From contig NZ_WHJH01000019.1 of assembly GCF_011682145.1 (NCBI RefSeq), positions 46,800 to 110,799 of the forward strand: 64,000 bases of DNA, read 5' to 3'. Every line of letters begins with the position of its first letter. Position 1 is the first letter of the stretch. The notes under the pieces are model-generated. The model searched no databases, had not been told where the DNA came from, and saw nothing but the letters and a program-made list of their open reading frames with translations. Shown in pieces: positions 63,902 to 64,000 of this stretch. The DNA comes from Massilia mucilaginosa. GTDB taxonomy: Bacteria > Pseudomonadota > Gammaproteobacteria > Burkholderiales > Burkholderiaceae_D. The translations under genes were made by a program, and so were the position numbers.

Positions 63902-64000
63902 TCAGGAAGTCACGCCGCTGGTTAAATCGGGGGTATGCAAATCCTTCATATTCCACGGCAGCAGCGCCGCGACGTCATCCACGGTTTTCGCCGCTGGCAA
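63902..64000 (-). CDS. IS66-family transposase, C-terminal end (partial)
   Basis: The last 32 residues of a frame running off the window. The motif VAALLPWNMKDLHTPD resembles the ALLPW C-terminal element of IS66 TnpC transposases. Only the end is visible, so completeness and the IS boundaries cannot be judged. Confidence 0.55.
   Translation of the reverse strand: MPAAKTVDDVAALLPWNMKDLHTPDLTSGVTS

Overview
The window looks like a chromosomal segment of a Massilia/Duganella-type bacterium (Oxalobacteraceae, Burkholderiales). It is GC-rich with strong G/C third-position bias. It carries a two-subunit arginine succinyltransferase (AruF/AruG), a PEP-CTERM protein, a split proton-pumping transhydrogenase (PntAA/PntAB/PntB) and REP-like repeats headed by GGGGTCAG/GGTGTCAG. 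Genus placement is inference from gene content. I saw no rRNA, tRNA, CRISPR array, prophage or recognisable defence system.

Layout. 1-11.3 kb: an arginine succinyltransferase (AST) catabolic operon, astC(partial)-aruF-aruG-astD-astB-gdhB-astE, with the large NAD-glutamate dehydrogenase gene placed between astB and astE. Then an old-yellow-enzyme reductase and a 166-bp terminal-inverted-repeat element. 12.6-15.3 kb: a PEP-CTERM protein, the NO dioxygenase hmp and its likely repressor nsrR, each of the latter two with a visible NsrR-type operator. 15.7-17.1 kb: an APC amino-acid permease. 17.2-22.2 kb: a tight minus-strand operon of envelope or lipid-type proteins, headed by an internally deleted GMC oxidoreductase. 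22.5-28.4 kb: a five-gene minus-strand operon (MdfA-like efflux pump, TcdA/TcdB-like glycosyltransferase, GNAT acetyltransferase, PhyH-type dioxygenase, GH3 N-acetylhexosaminidase). This is the best candidate for an undescribed small-molecule system. 28.5-31 kb: a repeat-bounded element and an S46 dipeptidyl peptidase.

31.1-33.0 kb: a less GC-rich patch with a Cys-rich small protein, a small secreted-looking peptide and a LuxR-type regulator. 33-41.3 kb: envelope and stress genes (cardiolipin synthase, GlsB-like protein, glycine-zipper proteins, two YceI proteins with cytochrome b561, a TonB receptor and a zinc-ribbon protein). 41.4-45.5 kb: purB, a GST, and a LacI regulator with a fructokinase. 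45.6-49.8 kb: iron storage and uptake (bfr, tonB, bfd divergent from feoA-feoB-feoB-associated protein, around a Fur box). 50-52.5 kb: a decay zone with three damaged genes (two NHL-type paralogs and a truncated lipoprotein).

52.5-64 kb: an alpha-amino-acid-ester-hydrolase-like enzyme, an FMN glutamate-synthase-like protein, a GST, a flap-type exonuclease, a receiver domain lacking its phosphoacceptor Asp, mnmA with a NudJ-type Nudix hydrolase, pntAA-pntAB-pntB, and an Hsp20 gene whose leader can fold into a ROSE-type RNA thermometer. The window ends inside the C-terminus of an IS66-type transposase.

Repeats are prominent. A 25-26-bp palindrome-bearing repeat occurs at least eight times in three intergenic clusters, and a related 20-bp repeat bounds a 195-bp element. 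Most starts were chosen by ribosome-binding site, signal peptide or family length; alternatives are noted where it matters.
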